From positions 310,001 to 374,000 of the forward strand of contig NZ_CP017075.1 in NCBI RefSeq assembly GCF_001742225.1: 64,000 nucleotides of DNA. The letters run 5' to 3'. The notes below the pieces were generated by a model. That model was not told where the DNA came from. It did no database searches and saw only the letters and a list, made by a program, of their open reading frames with translations. The stretch is from Novosphingobium resinovorum (lineage in GTDB: Bacteria; Pseudomonadota; Alphaproteobacteria; Sphingomonadales; Sphingomonadaceae). A program made the translations under genes and the position numbers. Positions 36,112-44,399 of this stretch are shown one piece after another (the stretch's first letter is position 1; every line of letters begins with the position of its first letter).

Positions 36112-36981
36112 ATGAAGATCGCATTCATCGGCCTGGGCAATATGGGCGGCGGCATGGCCGCAAACCTCGTCAAGGCGGGCCACGAAGTCCACGCCTTCGA
36201 CTTGTCCGCCGACGCGCTGGCCAAGGCGGCCGAGAACGGCTGCGCCACCTATACCGCCGTCCCCGACGCGGTGAAGGACGCCGAAGCCGTCGTCACGATG
36301 CTGCCCAACGGCGGCATCGTGAAGGCGGTCTACACTGCCGACGTGATCGGCAAGGCCCCGGCGGGCGCGCTGTTCCTGGACTGCTCGACCATCGACCTCG
36401 CCACGGCGCGCGAAGTGGCCGAGCTGGCGACGGCGGCGGGCTACGAGATGGTCGATGCCCCGGTCTCGGGCGGCATCGCGGCGGCCAACGGCGGCACGCT
36501 TACTTTCATGGTGGGCGGTCCGGCACCCACGTTCGAGAAGGCGAAAGTCGTGCTCGAACCGATGGCCAAAGCCGTCATTCTCGCGGGCGAGAGCGGCGCG
36601 GGGCAGGTTGCCAAGATGTGCAACAACATGCTGCTCGCGGTCCACATGATCGGCACCTGCGAGGCGCTGGCGCTGGCCGAGAAGGCGGGCCTCGATCCGC
36701 AGAAGTTCTACGAGATCAGCTCGAAGTCCACCGGCTACTGCTGGTCGCTCAACGACTATACCCCGGCACCGGGCGTCGGCGCGGCCAGCCCGGCGGACAA
36801 TGGCTATGCGGGCGGTTTCGCCTCGGCGCTGATGCTTAAGGATCTGCGTCTCGCCATGGGCGGCGCTGAGACGGCGGGCGCCACCGTGCCGATGGGCGAG
36901 CACGCGACGAAGATCTACGAAGCCTTCGTCGAGGCCGGCAACGGCGGCAAGGACTTCGGCGCGATCTTCACGACGCTGTAA
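36112..36981 (+). CDS. mmsB: 3-hydroxyisobutyrate dehydrogenase
   Basis: 289 residues. Oxidises 3-hydroxyisobutyrate to methylmalonate semialdehyde with NAD+. Rossmann start MKIAFIGLGNMGGGMAANL, substrate loop DAPVSGGIAAANGGTLTFM (about 117-135), catalytic Lys in GQVAKMCNNMLL (about 170), and SSKSTGYCWSLNDY. It continues the lower valine pathway after the HIBCH and hydratase genes, although repeat C2 lies between them. mmsA is not in the window. Confidence 0.95.
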   Translation: MKIAFIGLGNMGGGMAANLVKAGHEVHAFDLSADALAKAAENGCATYTAVPDAVKDAEAVVTMLPNGGIVKAVYTADVIGKAPAGALFLDCSTIDLATAREVAELATAAGYEMVDAPVSGGIAAANGGTLTFMVGGPAPTFEKAKVVLEPMAKAVILAGESGAGQVAKMCNNMLLAVHMIGTCEALALAEKAGLDPQKFYEISSKSTGYCWSLNDYTPAPGVGAASPADNGYAGGFASALMLKDLRLAMGGAETAGATVPMGEHATKIYEAFVEAGNGGKDFGAIFTTL

Positions 36982-36989
36982 GTAAAATT

Positions 36990-37116
36990 CTTCCCCGAGC
37001 TTGTCTCGGGCAGGGAAACCGCCCGCGCAGCGGGTGGTGGAGGGCGCGAGTTCCGGAAATTCCCCCTCCGTCAGCCCTCCGGGCTGCCACCTCCCCGAGA
37101 CAAGCTCGGGGAGGAA
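36990..37116. repeat. Dispersed palindromic repeat, family A copy 2
   Basis: Same layout as A1: outer arms TTCCCCGAGCTTGTCTCGGG... and ...CCCCGAGACAAGCTCGGGGAGGAA, a central CGGGTGGTGGAGGG, then CCCCTCCGTCAGCCCTCCGGGCTGCCACC. Its right part overlaps the last codons of the minus-strand gene at 37071-37307. Confidence 0.88.
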
Positions 37117-37307
37117 TTACTCGATCGCCTCTCCAGTTCGAACTTCGGCAGCTTCATGCCCTTGGTCCGGCTGGTCAGGTGATACCTGCGACACAGCCCG
37201 CACTTGTACGGACGCAGCGGGAAGGGTGCCCGCGCGGCGACTTCCAGCGCCTCGGCTTCGCTGGCGTAGCGCGCCTTGCGCTGGCAGACGCCGGGGTTGG
37301 TGCGCAT
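37071..37307 (-). CDS. Small zinc-ribbon-like protein
   Basis: 78 residues. The conserved part opens MRTNPGVCQRKARYASEAEA and has YKCGLCRRYHLTSRTKGMKL, a Cys-x2-Cys plus a nearby His that could bind zinc together with the early Cys. Function unknown; similar short proteins occur in alphaproteobacteria. The last ~16 residues (SNSSPSLSRGGGSPEG) and the stop lie in repeat A2 and look recently acquired. It begins one base after the NUDIX stop, as the last gene of the LemA/TPM/NUDIX run. Confidence 0.75.
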   Translation of the reverse strand: MRTNPGVCQRKARYASEAEALEVAARAPFPLRPYKCGLCRRYHLTSRTKGMKLPKFELERRSSNSSPSLSRGGGSPEG

Positions 37308-37308
37308 G

Positions 37309-37857
37309 TCAGCCGAGGATGGACGGGCCGAGCAGCGTGAGCATCTTCACGTCGATCGCGTATCCCTCGCCGCGCCACGTTTCGAGCGCCTGTGCAAGCC
37401 CCGAACGCGGCACGCGGTGCACCACGATGTCCTCGCTGTCGACGCCGCCGCCTTCGCCGACCTTCACCAGATCGTGCGCGCGGAACAGCGTGAAGCTTTC
37501 GGAGACCATGCCGGGCGAAGAGTAGAACTCGCCGAGGTTCTCGATGCGGCCTGCGTGGTAGCCGGTTTCCTCCTCCAGTTCGCGCGCGGCGGCGGTGGCG
37601 GCGTGCTCATCGGCCTTATCGTCATCGTCGCCGACGAGCCCTGCGGGCAGTTCGATGCAGCGCTTGCCGAGCGGCACGCGGTACTGGTCGACGAGGATGA
37701 CGTGGTCTTCCGGGTCGATCGCCAGGATCACCGCCGCGCGGATGCCGCGCGCGCGGCCGACGTATTCCCAGCGGCCCTTCTTCTTCACGGTGATGAAGCG
37801 GCCTTCCCACATCGTCTCGACGGGGTGATCGGCATCGTAATGATCCGGCATGCTCAT
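37309..37857 (-). CDS. NUDIX hydrolase, ADP-ribose pyrophosphatase-like
   Basis: 182 residues. The Nudix box is present as G-x5-E with AARELEEETGY (about 92-102), after ELPAGLVGDDDD. The upstream strand RAAVILAIDPEDHVILVDQYRVPL and the downstream FYSSPGMVSE match ADP-sugar pyrophosphatases, which cleave ADP-ribose to AMP and ribose phosphate. It overlaps the preceding TPM gene by 4 bases. Confidence 0.88.
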   Translation of the reverse strand: MSMPDHYDADHPVETMWEGRFITVKKKGRWEYVGRARGIRAAVILAIDPEDHVILVDQYRVPLGKRCIELPAGLVGDDDDKADEHAATAAARELEEETGYHAGRIENLGEFYSSPGMVSESFTLFRAHDLVKVGEGGGVDSEDIVVHRVPRSGLAQALETWRGEGYAIDVKMLTLLGPSILG

Positions 37858-38537
37858 AATTCGATGGTTCCGTCGGGCAGTTCGTTGACGTCGTCCGGCA
37901 GGCGCGGGACGTGCAAGGAGAGGATCGCGCCGACTTTGGCGACGCCGGCGATCATGGCGTCGGCGGTGCGGCCCTCGCGCAGTTCGCCCAGCATCGCGGC
38001 GATGGCGTCGGCCCAGGTGCCGGGCTCTACTTTGCTGGCGATGGCCTCGTCGGCGAGGATCTCGACGCGGTGTTCGCGCATCGAGATGTAGATGAGGATG
38101 CCGGTGCGCCCGGTGGTGCGCCGCTCCGCGCTCATGCGGAAGGCGCGGGTGGCCTGGCCGTGGACGCGGGTGGTGCGGATGGGCGCCGGGATCAGGAAGA
38201 ACTTGAGCGGCTGCCACAGCTGCAGCAGCGTCATCCCCGCGAACTTGATCGTCGCCACGCCCAGCGCCAGCGAGAGGATCATTCCGGGCGACCACTCATG
38301 GCCCCAGTCGGCGATCAGTGCGTCGTAGAGACCCATGTAGAAATCAGGCGCGATCGCCAGCGCGGAGAGGGCCAGGAACGCCACGAAGGCCGACCACGCC
38401 AGCGCGACGTCGGTGTAGCCGTCCGATCGGTCGGTCAGCATCGTGACGATCTCGCCTGAACTGAGCAGTTCGGCCTCGGCCACCGCGGCGCGGATGCGCT
38501 CGTGGTCCTCGGGGGTGAGGTATTTGGGTCTTGCCAT
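37854..38537 (-). CDS. Membrane protein with TPM domain
   Basis: 227 residues. The N-terminal half has SSGEIVTMLTDRSDGYTDVALAW, then hydrophobic segments at about 45-65 and 83-103. The C-terminal part is TPM-like (RTGILIYISMREHRVEILADEAI, WADAIAAMLGELREG). The TPM fold occurs in a thylakoid phosphatase and in bacterial YgcG-type proteins of uncertain function. It lies 3 bases downstream of the other TPM gene; the two and lemA form one transcript. Confidence 0.82.
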   Translation of the reverse strand: MARPKYLTPEDHERIRAAVAEAELLSSGEIVTMLTDRSDGYTDVALAWSAFVAFLALSALAIAPDFYMGLYDALIADWGHEWSPGMILSLALGVATIKFAGMTLLQLWQPLKFFLIPAPIRTTRVHGQATRAFRMSAERRTTGRTGILIYISMREHRVEILADEAIASKVEPGTWADAIAAMLGELREGRTADAMIAGVAKVGAILSLHVPRLPDDVNELPDGTIEL

Positions 38538-38540
38538 GGC

Positions 38541-39359
38541 CTACCAGTCCCCGCTCGCGCCGCCGCCGCCGAAATCGCCGCCGCCTCCGGAGAAGCCGCC
38601 GCCGTCTCCGCCGCCCCAGCCACCGCCGCCACCCCAACTGCTACCGCCGGAATTGGTGGGGAACCAGATGATCGGTGTGTCGATGCTGCCGTAGCGGCTG
38701 CGCCGTCCGCCGCGGCTGGCCGCGCGCATGATCGGCAGGACGAAGAAGAAGATCACGAAGAGGATGAAGATGACCGTGCCGGGCGAGATGTCGTCGCCCT
38801 GATCGGCGCGCGCCTTGTCGGCCTGGGCGGCGATCTTCTGCGCCTCTTCGGGGGGCAGGGTCAGTTGCCTGATGATGGCGTCGGTGCCTGCCTCGATCCC
38901 GCCGGGGTAATCGTTGGCCTTGAAGCGGGGGAGGATCTGCTGGTTGATGATGAGGAAGCTCATCCCGTCGGTCAGTGTGCCTTCGAGGCCGTAGCCGACC
39001 TCGATGCGCACCTTGCGCTCGTTGGGTGCGACGATGAGGATGGCGCCGTTGTTGTCACCCTTCTGCCCGATCCCCCAGGCGCGGCCGAGTTGGTAGCCGT
39101 AGTCGGAAATCTCGTAGCCATTGAGCGAAGGGATCGTCGCCACCACCAGCTGGCGGTGCGACTGCTTCTCCAGCGCCTCCAGCTTTTGCGTCAGTTGCGC
39201 TTCCTCGGCGTCGGGGATGATGTTCGCGGCATCGACGACGCGCCCCGTGAGTTTGGGGAACTGCAGTTGCGCGGCCTGCGCCCATGCGCTGCCAGCCCCC
39301 GAAACGAGGGCCAGCAGGCACAGAAGCGCGGCCAGCGAGACGGCCCGGATGCGGGCCAT
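38541..39359 (-). CDS. TPM-domain protein (YgcG family)
   Basis: 272 residues. Signal peptide ending AWAQ (about 28), then the TPM domain: LTGRVVDAANIIPD, LVVATIPSLNGYEISDYG, GAILIVAPNERKVRIEVGYGLEG. A single membrane helix (VIFILFVIFFFVLPIM, about 198-213) precedes a Gly/Ser/Trp-rich tail (SSWGGGGGWGGG...). This is the usual YgcG architecture, found next to lemA in many bacteria. Role uncertain, possibly envelope stress. Confidence 0.88.
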   Translation of the reverse strand: MARIRAVSLAALLCLLALVSGAGSAWAQAAQLQFPKLTGRVVDAANIIPDAEEAQLTQKLEALEKQSHRQLVVATIPSLNGYEISDYGYQLGRAWGIGQKGDNNGAILIVAPNERKVRIEVGYGLEGTLTDGMSFLIINQQILPRFKANDYPGGIEAGTDAIIRQLTLPPEEAQKIAAQADKARADQGDDISPGTVIFILFVIFFFVLPIMRAASRGGRRSRYGSIDTPIIWFPTNSGGSSWGGGGGWGGGDGGGFSGGGGDFGGGGASGDW

Positions 39360-39363
39360 CGGA

Positions 39364-39966
39364 TCAGAGCTTTCCTTCGAGGCTCGGGGCGGCTTCGGCG
39401 CCGGGCGTAACGGCCTTGTAGGGCACCAGCGGATCGGCTCCGCGCAGGCGCGCGCCGATCATCGAGGGGAAAGTGCGGACTTCGGTGTTGTAGTCCTGAA
39501 CCGCGCCGTTGTAGTCGCGGATGGCGACGCGGATGCGGTTTTCTTGACCCTCGAGCTGGCTCTGCAGCATCTGGTAGTTGGTGCTGGACTTGATGTCCGG
39601 ATAGGCTTCCACGCTGGCGAGCAGGCGGCCGATGCCGGCGCCAAGGTTGGCTTGCGCCTGCTGGAACTGCTCCATCTTCTTCGGGTCGCCGAGGTCGTCG
39701 GCGCTGATCTGCACCGAGGTGGCCTTGGCGCGGGCCTCGGTCACGCCGACGAGGATCGACTTTTCCTGCTCGGCCGCACCCTTGGCGACGGCGGCAAGGT
39801 TGGGAACGAGGTTCGAGCGTTCCTGGAAAGCGGCCTCGACATCGGCCCATTTGGCCTTGGCAGCCTCCTGCTTGGTAGGCACCGAGTTGAAACCACAAGC
39901 GGACAGCGAAAGCGCGGCCGCGAGAACCAGACCGGTCTTTGCCGAGCGGGCGTTGAAGAGCGTCAT
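39364..39966 (-). CDS. LemA family lipoprotein
   Basis: 200 residues from the ATG at 39966. The lipoprotein signal LVLAAALSLSACGFNS puts the Cys near 25, in place of the plain membrane anchor common in LemA. The coiled-coil domain shows WADVEAAFQERSNLVPNLAAV, the signature ERSNLVPNL, ANLGAGIGRLLASVEAYPDIKSS and IRVAIRDYNGAVQDYNT. LemA partners TPM proteins; the next gene begins 4 bases on. Function in the envelope is not settled. Confidence 0.9.
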   Translation of the reverse strand: MTLFNARSAKTGLVLAAALSLSACGFNSVPTKQEAAKAKWADVEAAFQERSNLVPNLAAVAKGAAEQEKSILVGVTEARAKATSVQISADDLGDPKKMEQFQQAQANLGAGIGRLLASVEAYPDIKSSTNYQMLQSQLEGQENRIRVAIRDYNGAVQDYNTEVRTFPSMIGARLRGADPLVPYKAVTPGAEAAPSLEGKL

Positions 39967-40166
39967 CGGACTTCGTTCCTCCACTGCGCGCCGGGCGAAC
40001 CGGCGGCTTCCACGGGATAGATAGCGCTCCGCGATGGCGGATCAAGGACGCCGGGCGGGCTCGGTGGAAACCCGGTCGGTTAACAAACGTTTGAGGGGCC
40101 GGGTGGAGTGTGTCAAACAGCACTCAGATTTATTTCCATTTGGCCGGCAGAAGGGGAACCAGGCGC

Positions 40167-40631
40167 ATGGCAATCGTAGACGAATTCAAGAAGTTCATTG
40201 CACGCGGCAACGTGCTGGACCTCGCAGTCGGTGTGATGATCGGTGCTGCCTTCGGCAAGATCGTGTCGTCACTGAACGAGAACATGATCATGCCGGTAAT
40301 CGGCTGGCTGTTCGGCAGCATCGATTTCTCGAAGTATTTCTTCCAGCTGGGCGACGCACCGGCGGACTACAAGGGCAGCCTTACCGACTATGCCGCGCTG
40401 AAGGCGGCCGGCGTGCCGATGATCGGCTACGGCGAGTTCATCACCCAGGTGGTCAACTTCCTGATTATCGCCTTCGTGCTGTTCCTGCTGGTCCGTTCGG
40501 TCAACAAGATGATCGATTCGGTGAAGAAGCAGGAAGCCGAAGCCGCTGCAGCCGCTCCGGCACCGGAAGCCCCGGTTGATCCGCAACTGATCGCGCTGAA
40601 GGAAATCCTCGAGGAACTGCGCAAGAAGTAA
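40167..40631 (+). CDS. mscL: Large-conductance mechanosensitive channel
   Basis: 154 residues. MscL opens when membrane tension rises and saves cells from osmotic burst. It begins MAIVDEFKKFIARGNVLDLA, with the first membrane helix LAVGVMIGAAFGKIVSSL (about 19-36) and the second VVNFLIIAFVLFLLVRSVN (about 93-111), then a cytoplasmic helix ending ALKEILEELRKK. The periplasmic loop is somewhat long. A hairpin terminator follows directly. Confidence 0.96.
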   Translation: MAIVDEFKKFIARGNVLDLAVGVMIGAAFGKIVSSLNENMIMPVIGWLFGSIDFSKYFFQLGDAPADYKGSLTDYAALKAAGVPMIGYGEFITQVVNFLIIAFVLFLLVRSVNKMIDSVKKQEAEAAAAAPAPEAPVDPQLIALKEILEELRKK

Positions 40632-40635
40632 TCTG

Positions 40636-40659
40636 AAAATCCGCCGCAGGCGGATTTTT
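40636..40659 (+). terminator. mscL terminator hairpin
   Basis: AAAATCCGCC and GGCGGATTTT form a perfect 10-base stem around a GCA loop, followed by a further T. It starts 5 bases after the mscL stop, as for an intrinsic terminator. Confidence 0.85.
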
Positions 40660-40741
40660 GCGGCACCGGCCCACGCCCCCACCCGACCACCCTTAGGGTA
40701 CTATCGTTGGGTGGTCGGGTGGGGGCGTGGGCCGGTGCCGC
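40660..40741. repeat. Perfect 33-base inverted repeat with 16-base loop
   Basis: The arm at 40660-40692 is the exact reverse complement of 40709-40741 (33 of 33 bases), with loop TTAGGGTACTATCGTT. The arm text GGCACCGGCCCACGCCCCCACC is unrelated to families A-E except for a general CCCACC flavour. It lies directly behind the mscL terminator, and the 40745-40769 hairpin follows. Confidence 0.92.
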
Positions 40742-40744
40742 AAC

Positions 40745-40769
40745 GGGAATGCCCAGCATGGGCATTCCC
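40745..40769. repeat. Perfect 11-base hairpin upstream of ssrA
   Basis: GGGAATGCCCA and TGGGCATTCCC pair fully around a GCA loop. It is followed by CCAAACAACTC, with no T run, so it is not a classic terminator in the plus direction. Confidence 0.8.
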
Positions 40770-40801
40770 CAAACAACTCATCCACTTTCACTTCACATTC
40801 A

Positions 40802-40829
40802 GGCGGGAGCCCCTATATGGGCTCCTGCC
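40802..40829. repeat. 11-base hairpin at the 5' border of ssrA
   Basis: GGCGGGAGCCC (40802-40812) pairs with GGGCTCCTGCC (40819-40829) around CTATAT, with one G-T pair. It could be part of the tmRNA precursor's leader or a processing signal. Confidence 0.65.
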
Positions 40830-40842
40830 GGCCTCGGTCGGC

Positions 40843-41195
40843 TATGAGGATAAATTGCCCCGTGCAATAGACGCAGCGGACCCGGGGGCGGTACCCGGCG
40901 GCTCCACCATCACCCGTTTCCATACGGGAACAACCCTGTTGTCGCAGGGGTGATGACGGGGCCGAACTAGGATCGACGTGTGTTGAAAAGCGGTGTTTTC
41001 TTCCGGGCTGAGTAACCCGTTCAAGGCTCAAAACTCATAAGTGCCAACGACAACGAAGCACTTGCTCTCGCGGCGTAATTCTAGGGGCTAACGCCCTGAA
41101 GTTACAAAGTTAGAACACGGTTGGACCCACCGGGTAACAGAAGCGGATTCCGGGGGCTGGGGGCGAGCCTATCAACAGAATCGCCCCACCTCTCC
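40843..41195 (+). ncRNA. ssrA: Circularly permuted, two-piece tmRNA
   Basis: Rescues stalled ribosomes and adds a degradation tag. The acceptor piece comes first, as in alphaproteobacteria: a T-arm-like CCGGGGGCGGTACCCGG and the encoded end CGGCTCCACCA at 40899-40909. A spacer of about 48 bases follows, then the normal tmRNA 5' text GGGGCCGAACTAGGATCGAC from 40958. GGGGCCG pairs with CGGCTCC to rebuild the acceptor stem. The tag frame at 41043-41078 reads ANDNEALALAA then TAA. The outer ends are approximate; the 3' end is taken near the GGGGCGA/TCGCCCC stem. Confidence 0.93.
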
Positions 41196-41242
41196 GCTCC
41201 ATGCCCGGCTTGCGGCCGCTTCACGGAAAGGATGGTTCGGCC

Positions 41243-41593
41243 ATGACATTTTCAGGCAGCTGCCATTGCGGCAAGGTGACGTTCTCGGTCTCCGGAGAAA
41301 TTCCTGCCGAGGCAATGAGTTGCAATTGCTCACATTGCCGCCGCAAGGGATTCCTCCTTGCCTTCGTCCCGCACGAGGCCCTGACGATCGGGAGCGGGGC
41401 GGATGATCTCGTCGAGTATCGCTTCAACCGGCACGTGATCGGGCACCAGTTCTGCCCGACCTGCGGGGTTGAGGCCTTTGCGCGAGGAGAGGGGCCCGAC
41501 GGCGCGAAGATGGCGGCGATAAACTTGCGCTGCGTGCCGGACGCCGACCTTGACGCGCTGACGGTCAAAAAGATCGACGGGGCGAATTTCTGA
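41243..41593 (+). CDS. GFA-family zinc protein
   Basis: 116 residues. The three Cys sites of the glutathione-dependent formaldehyde-activating (GFA/CENP-V) fold are present: GSCHCGKVTFSV near 5-16, CNCSHCRRKG near 27-36 and FCPTCGVEAFA near 74-84. Some members adduct glutathione to formaldehyde, but most have no proven activity. The ATG at 41243 fits the family start. It stands alone just after ssrA and is convergent with the small membrane-protein gene. Confidence 0.88.
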   Translation: MTFSGSCHCGKVTFSVSGEIPAEAMSCNCSHCRRKGFLLAFVPHEALTIGSGADDLVEYRFNRHVIGHQFCPTCGVEAFARGEGPDGAKMAAINLRCVPDADLDALTVKKIDGANF

Positions 41594-41596
41594 CAG

Positions 41597-41872
41597 TTAC
41601 GCGGCCTTTCGCTCGACCCCATGGTCGGGAGAGGAGGCTTGTGCCTTCGCAAGCAGCGCGGCCTTCTCGAACTTGATGCAGTCGAGAATCTTGGCGCCGG
41701 CCATGAACACGGCGCCGGTGCAAGCCAGGAACAGGAGCTTGCCACCGAATCCGGGGAACCGGGTAAGGTACACACTGCCACGCTCCACCGCGCCCAGCGC
41801 GAGGGCGTAGATGATCATGTAGGCTTCCCAGTTGCTCTTGATCACGAACAGGCGACCGACTTTCCGGAGCAT
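41597..41872 (-). CDS. Small conserved membrane protein, function unknown
   Basis: About 91 residues. It opens MLRKVGRLFVIKSNWEAYMIIYALALGAVERG, with hydrophobic stretches about 18-30 and 45-62, and ends with a short charged tail. It looks like the small 'YALALGAVERG' protein of sphingomonads; no function is known to me. The ATG at 41872 is preferred over 41878 because AAAGGG is 6 bases before it and directly abuts the other. Confidence 0.65.
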   Translation of the reverse strand: MLRKVGRLFVIKSNWEAYMIIYALALGAVERGSVYLTRFPGFGGKLLFLACTGAVFMAGAKILDCIKFEKAALLAKAQASSPDHGVERKAA

Positions 41873-42177
41873 TTTCATCCCTTTGTTCTGGTCACAGTTC
41901 AGCAACGTTCGTGCCAACCGCGCGTTCCCGCCGAGTCTCGTGCTTAACGAAACCTTGAATGTAAGGGTTTCCGACGATTAATAAATCAGGACGGGCCCGT
42001 AAAAGGTGTCCCGCGTCGCAACCGACTGATGGATGACGATACTTTCGGCGCGGTTGCCAAGGCCGCGCGCATCGGCCATAGGGCTCACATCCTTCCCCAG
42101 GGCAGTTTTGGTATTTGACGAGAGCGTGGCACGATACCCGTGCGCGTTCCAAACCATTGCGAGGCCAAAGGGTGAAG
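41873..42177. other. Intergenic region upstream of glcB
   Basis: 305 bases between divergent genes. I see no ORF with coding character, no clear dyad and no RNA gene. It should hold the glcB promoter; AAAGGG at 42167-42172 is the likely ribosome-binding site. Confidence 0.6.
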
Positions 42178-44289
42178 ATGGCAATGACTGACAGAGTTGA
42201 TCGTTCGGGGCTGCAGGTCGATGCGGGGCTGGCGAAGTTCGTGGAGGAGCAGGTTCTGCCCCCGATCGGACAGGATGCTGCCGGCTTCTGGCAGGGCTTC
42301 GCGTCGCTCGTGGCCGAGTTTGCGCCGCGCAATCGCGCACTCCTCGACAAGCGCGATTCGCTTCAGGCCCGGATCGATGAGTGGCACCTTGCGCGTGCGG
42401 GCAAGCCGATCGACCAGGCCGAGTATCAGGCCTTCCTGCGCGAGATCGGCTATCTCGTGCCCGAACCGGCCGACTTCACCATCGGCACCCAGGGCGTCGA
42501 TCCCGAAATCGCGACGATGGCCGGGCCGCAATTGGTCGTGCCCGTGCTCAACGCGCGCTTTCTGCTGAACGCCGCCAATGCTCGCTGGGGCAGCCTTTAT
42601 GACGCCTGGTATGGCACCGATGCGCTCGACGCCGCGCCCGCGCAGGGGCCGGGCTACGACGCGGTGCGCGGCGCCGCAGTCATCGCGGCGGGTCGGGCGT
42701 TCCTCGACCGGGCGGTGCCGCTGAAGGCAGGCTCGTGGGCTGATCTGGCAGATGTCGATACAGTCGAAATCGCCGACGCGTCGCAGTTCATCGGTCGTAC
42801 CGCCAAGGGCCTGCTGTTCGCCAACAACGGCCTCAACATCGAAGTCGTCGTCGATGCGGCCAGCCAGGTCGGCAGCACGGACAAGGCTGGCATCGCCGAC
42901 ATCGTCCTCGAAGCCGCGCTGACCACCATCGTCGATCTCGAGGATTCGGTCGCGGCGGTCGATGCCGAAGACAAGATCGCCGGCTATTCCAATTGGCTTG
43001 GCATCATCCGGGGCGACCTGACCGACACCTTCGAAAAAGGTGGCCGGACGCTCACGCGCGAACTGGCGGCCGACAAGACGGTGACGCTTGCGGATGGGGC
43101 CGAGAAGGCGCTGTCCGGCCGCTCGCTGCTGTTCGTGCGCAATGTTGGTCACCTCATGACCAACCCGGCGATCCTGCTGCCCGATGGCTCGGAAATCCCC
43201 GAGGGCGTCATGGACGCGGTGATCACCAGCGCAATCTCGACGCAGGACGTTCGGGGCCTCACGAAGTACGGCAACAGCCGCGAGGGCAGCATCTACATCG
43301 TCAAGCCCAAGATGCATGGGCCTGAGGAGTGCGCCTTCACCAACGCGTTGTTCGATGCGGTGGAGGACCTGCTGGGCCTCTCGCGCTACACCATCAAGGT
43401 CGGCGTCATGGACGAGGAGCGCCGGACGTCGGCGAACCTTGGTGCCTGCATCGAGGCGGTGAAGGACCGTATCGTTTTCATCAACACCGGCTTCCTCGAC
43501 CGCACCGGCGACGAGATTCACACCTCGATGCATGCGGGTCCGATGATCCGCAAGGCCGCGATCAAGGGCTCGGCGTGGATCGCGGCCTACGAGAAGCGCA
43601 ACGTCGCCATCGGCCTGCGCCATGGTCTTTCGGGCGTGGCGCAGATCGGCAAGGGGATGTGGGCGGCGCCCGACATGATGCGCGACATGATGGAGCAGAA
43701 GATCGGCCACCCGAAGACCGGCGCTAACACTGCCTGGGTGCCGTCGCCGACCGCTGCGACACTCCACGCGATGCATTATCACCAGGTCGATGTCTTCGGC
43801 CTGCGCGAAGGCATCGCCAATGAGGACATTCCCGGGCTCGACCTGCTACTGTTGGTGCCGCTGGCCGAAGGCACCAACTGGTCCGAGGAAGAGGTTCGCG
43901 AGGAACTCGACAACAATGCGCAAGGGTTGCTCGGCTATGTCGTGCGCTGGATCGACCAGGGCGTCGGCTGCTCCAAGGTGCCGGACATCAACGATGTCGG
44001 GCTGATGGAGGACCGCGCGACGCTGCGCATCTCCAGCCAGCACATGGCGAACTGGCTGCTGCACGGTGTCTGCTCGAAGGAGCAGGTCATGGAATCGCTC
44101 AAGCGCATGGCCGCCAAGGTCGATGCGCAGAATGCGGGCGATTCGCTCTATGAACCGATGGCGGGCAACTGGGACACCAGCATGGCCTTCCAGGCGGCCT
44201 GCGACCTCGTGTTCAAGGGCGTCGAGCAGCCGAGCGGCTATACCGAGCCGCTGCTGCATGCCTGGCGCCTTAAGAAGAAGGCGGCGTGA
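42178..44289 (+). CDS. glcB: Malate synthase G
   Basis: 703 residues. Condenses glyoxylate with acetyl-CoA to malate, the second step of the glyoxylate shunt, needed for growth on acetate or fatty acids. G-type features: [21 protein letters not shown] near 90, [19 protein letters not shown] (catalytic region) near 250-268, [19 protein letters not shown] near 448, and a C-terminal [19 protein letters not shown]. This fits the acyl-CoA catabolism elsewhere in the window. aceA is not nearby. Confidence 0.96.
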   Translation: MAMTDRVDRSGLQVDAGLAKFVEEQVLPPIGQDAAGFWQGFASLVAEFAPRNRALLDKRDSLQARIDEWHLARAGKPIDQAEYQAFLREIGYLVPEPADFTIGTQGVDPEIATMAGPQLVVPVLNARFLLNAANARWGSLYDAWYGTDALDAAPAQGPGYDAVRGAAVIAAGRAFLDRAVPLKAGSWADLADVDTVEIADASQFIGRTAKGLLFANNGLNIEVVVDAASQVGSTDKAGIADIVLEAALTTIVDLEDSVAAVDAEDKIAGYSNWLGIIRGDLTDTFEKGGRTLTRELAADKTVTLADGAEKALSGRSLLFVRNVGHLMTNPAILLPDGSEIPEGVMDAVITSAISTQDVRGLTKYGNSREGSIYIVKPKMHGPEECAFTNALFDAVEDLLGLSRYTIKVGVMDEERRTSANLGACIEAVKDRIVFINTGFLDRTGDEIHTSMHAGPMIRKAAIKGSAWIAAYEKRNVAIGLRHGLSGVAQIGKGMWAAPDMMRDMMEQKIGHPKTGANTAWVPSPTAATLHAMHYHQVDVFGLREGIANEDIPGLDLLLLVPLAEGTNWSEEEVREELDNNAQGLLGYVVRWIDQGVGCSKVPDINDVGLMEDRATLRISSQHMANWLLHGVCSKEQVMESLKRMAAKVDAQNAGDSLYEPMAGNWDTSMAFQAACDLVFKGVEQPSGYTEPLLHAWRLKKKAA

Positions 44290-44296
44290 TCCACGC

Positions 44297-44325
44297 TCCC
44301 GGCCCGCCGTGAAGGCGGGCCGGGA
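44297..44325 (+). terminator. Hairpin after glcB
   Basis: TCCCGGCCCGCC and GGCGGGCCGGGA form a perfect 12-base stem around GTGAA, 7 bases past the glcB stop. No long T run follows, so termination is likely but not certain. Confidence 0.7.
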
Positions 44326-44399
44326 TGTTAAAGGCGATTTAACTCCGTTTTAGGCATTCATCCCGTATACTCGGACCCGGTTCTTTGCAGGGAGCGGGC

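Noticed and set aside
40660..40741. Insertion-sequence ends
   Set aside because: The 33-base arms enclose only 16 bases, with no transposase frame and no obvious target duplication.
42085..43782. 565-residue minus-strand open frame
   Set aside because: Antisense to glcB; the malate synthase motifs are unmistakable on the plus strand.
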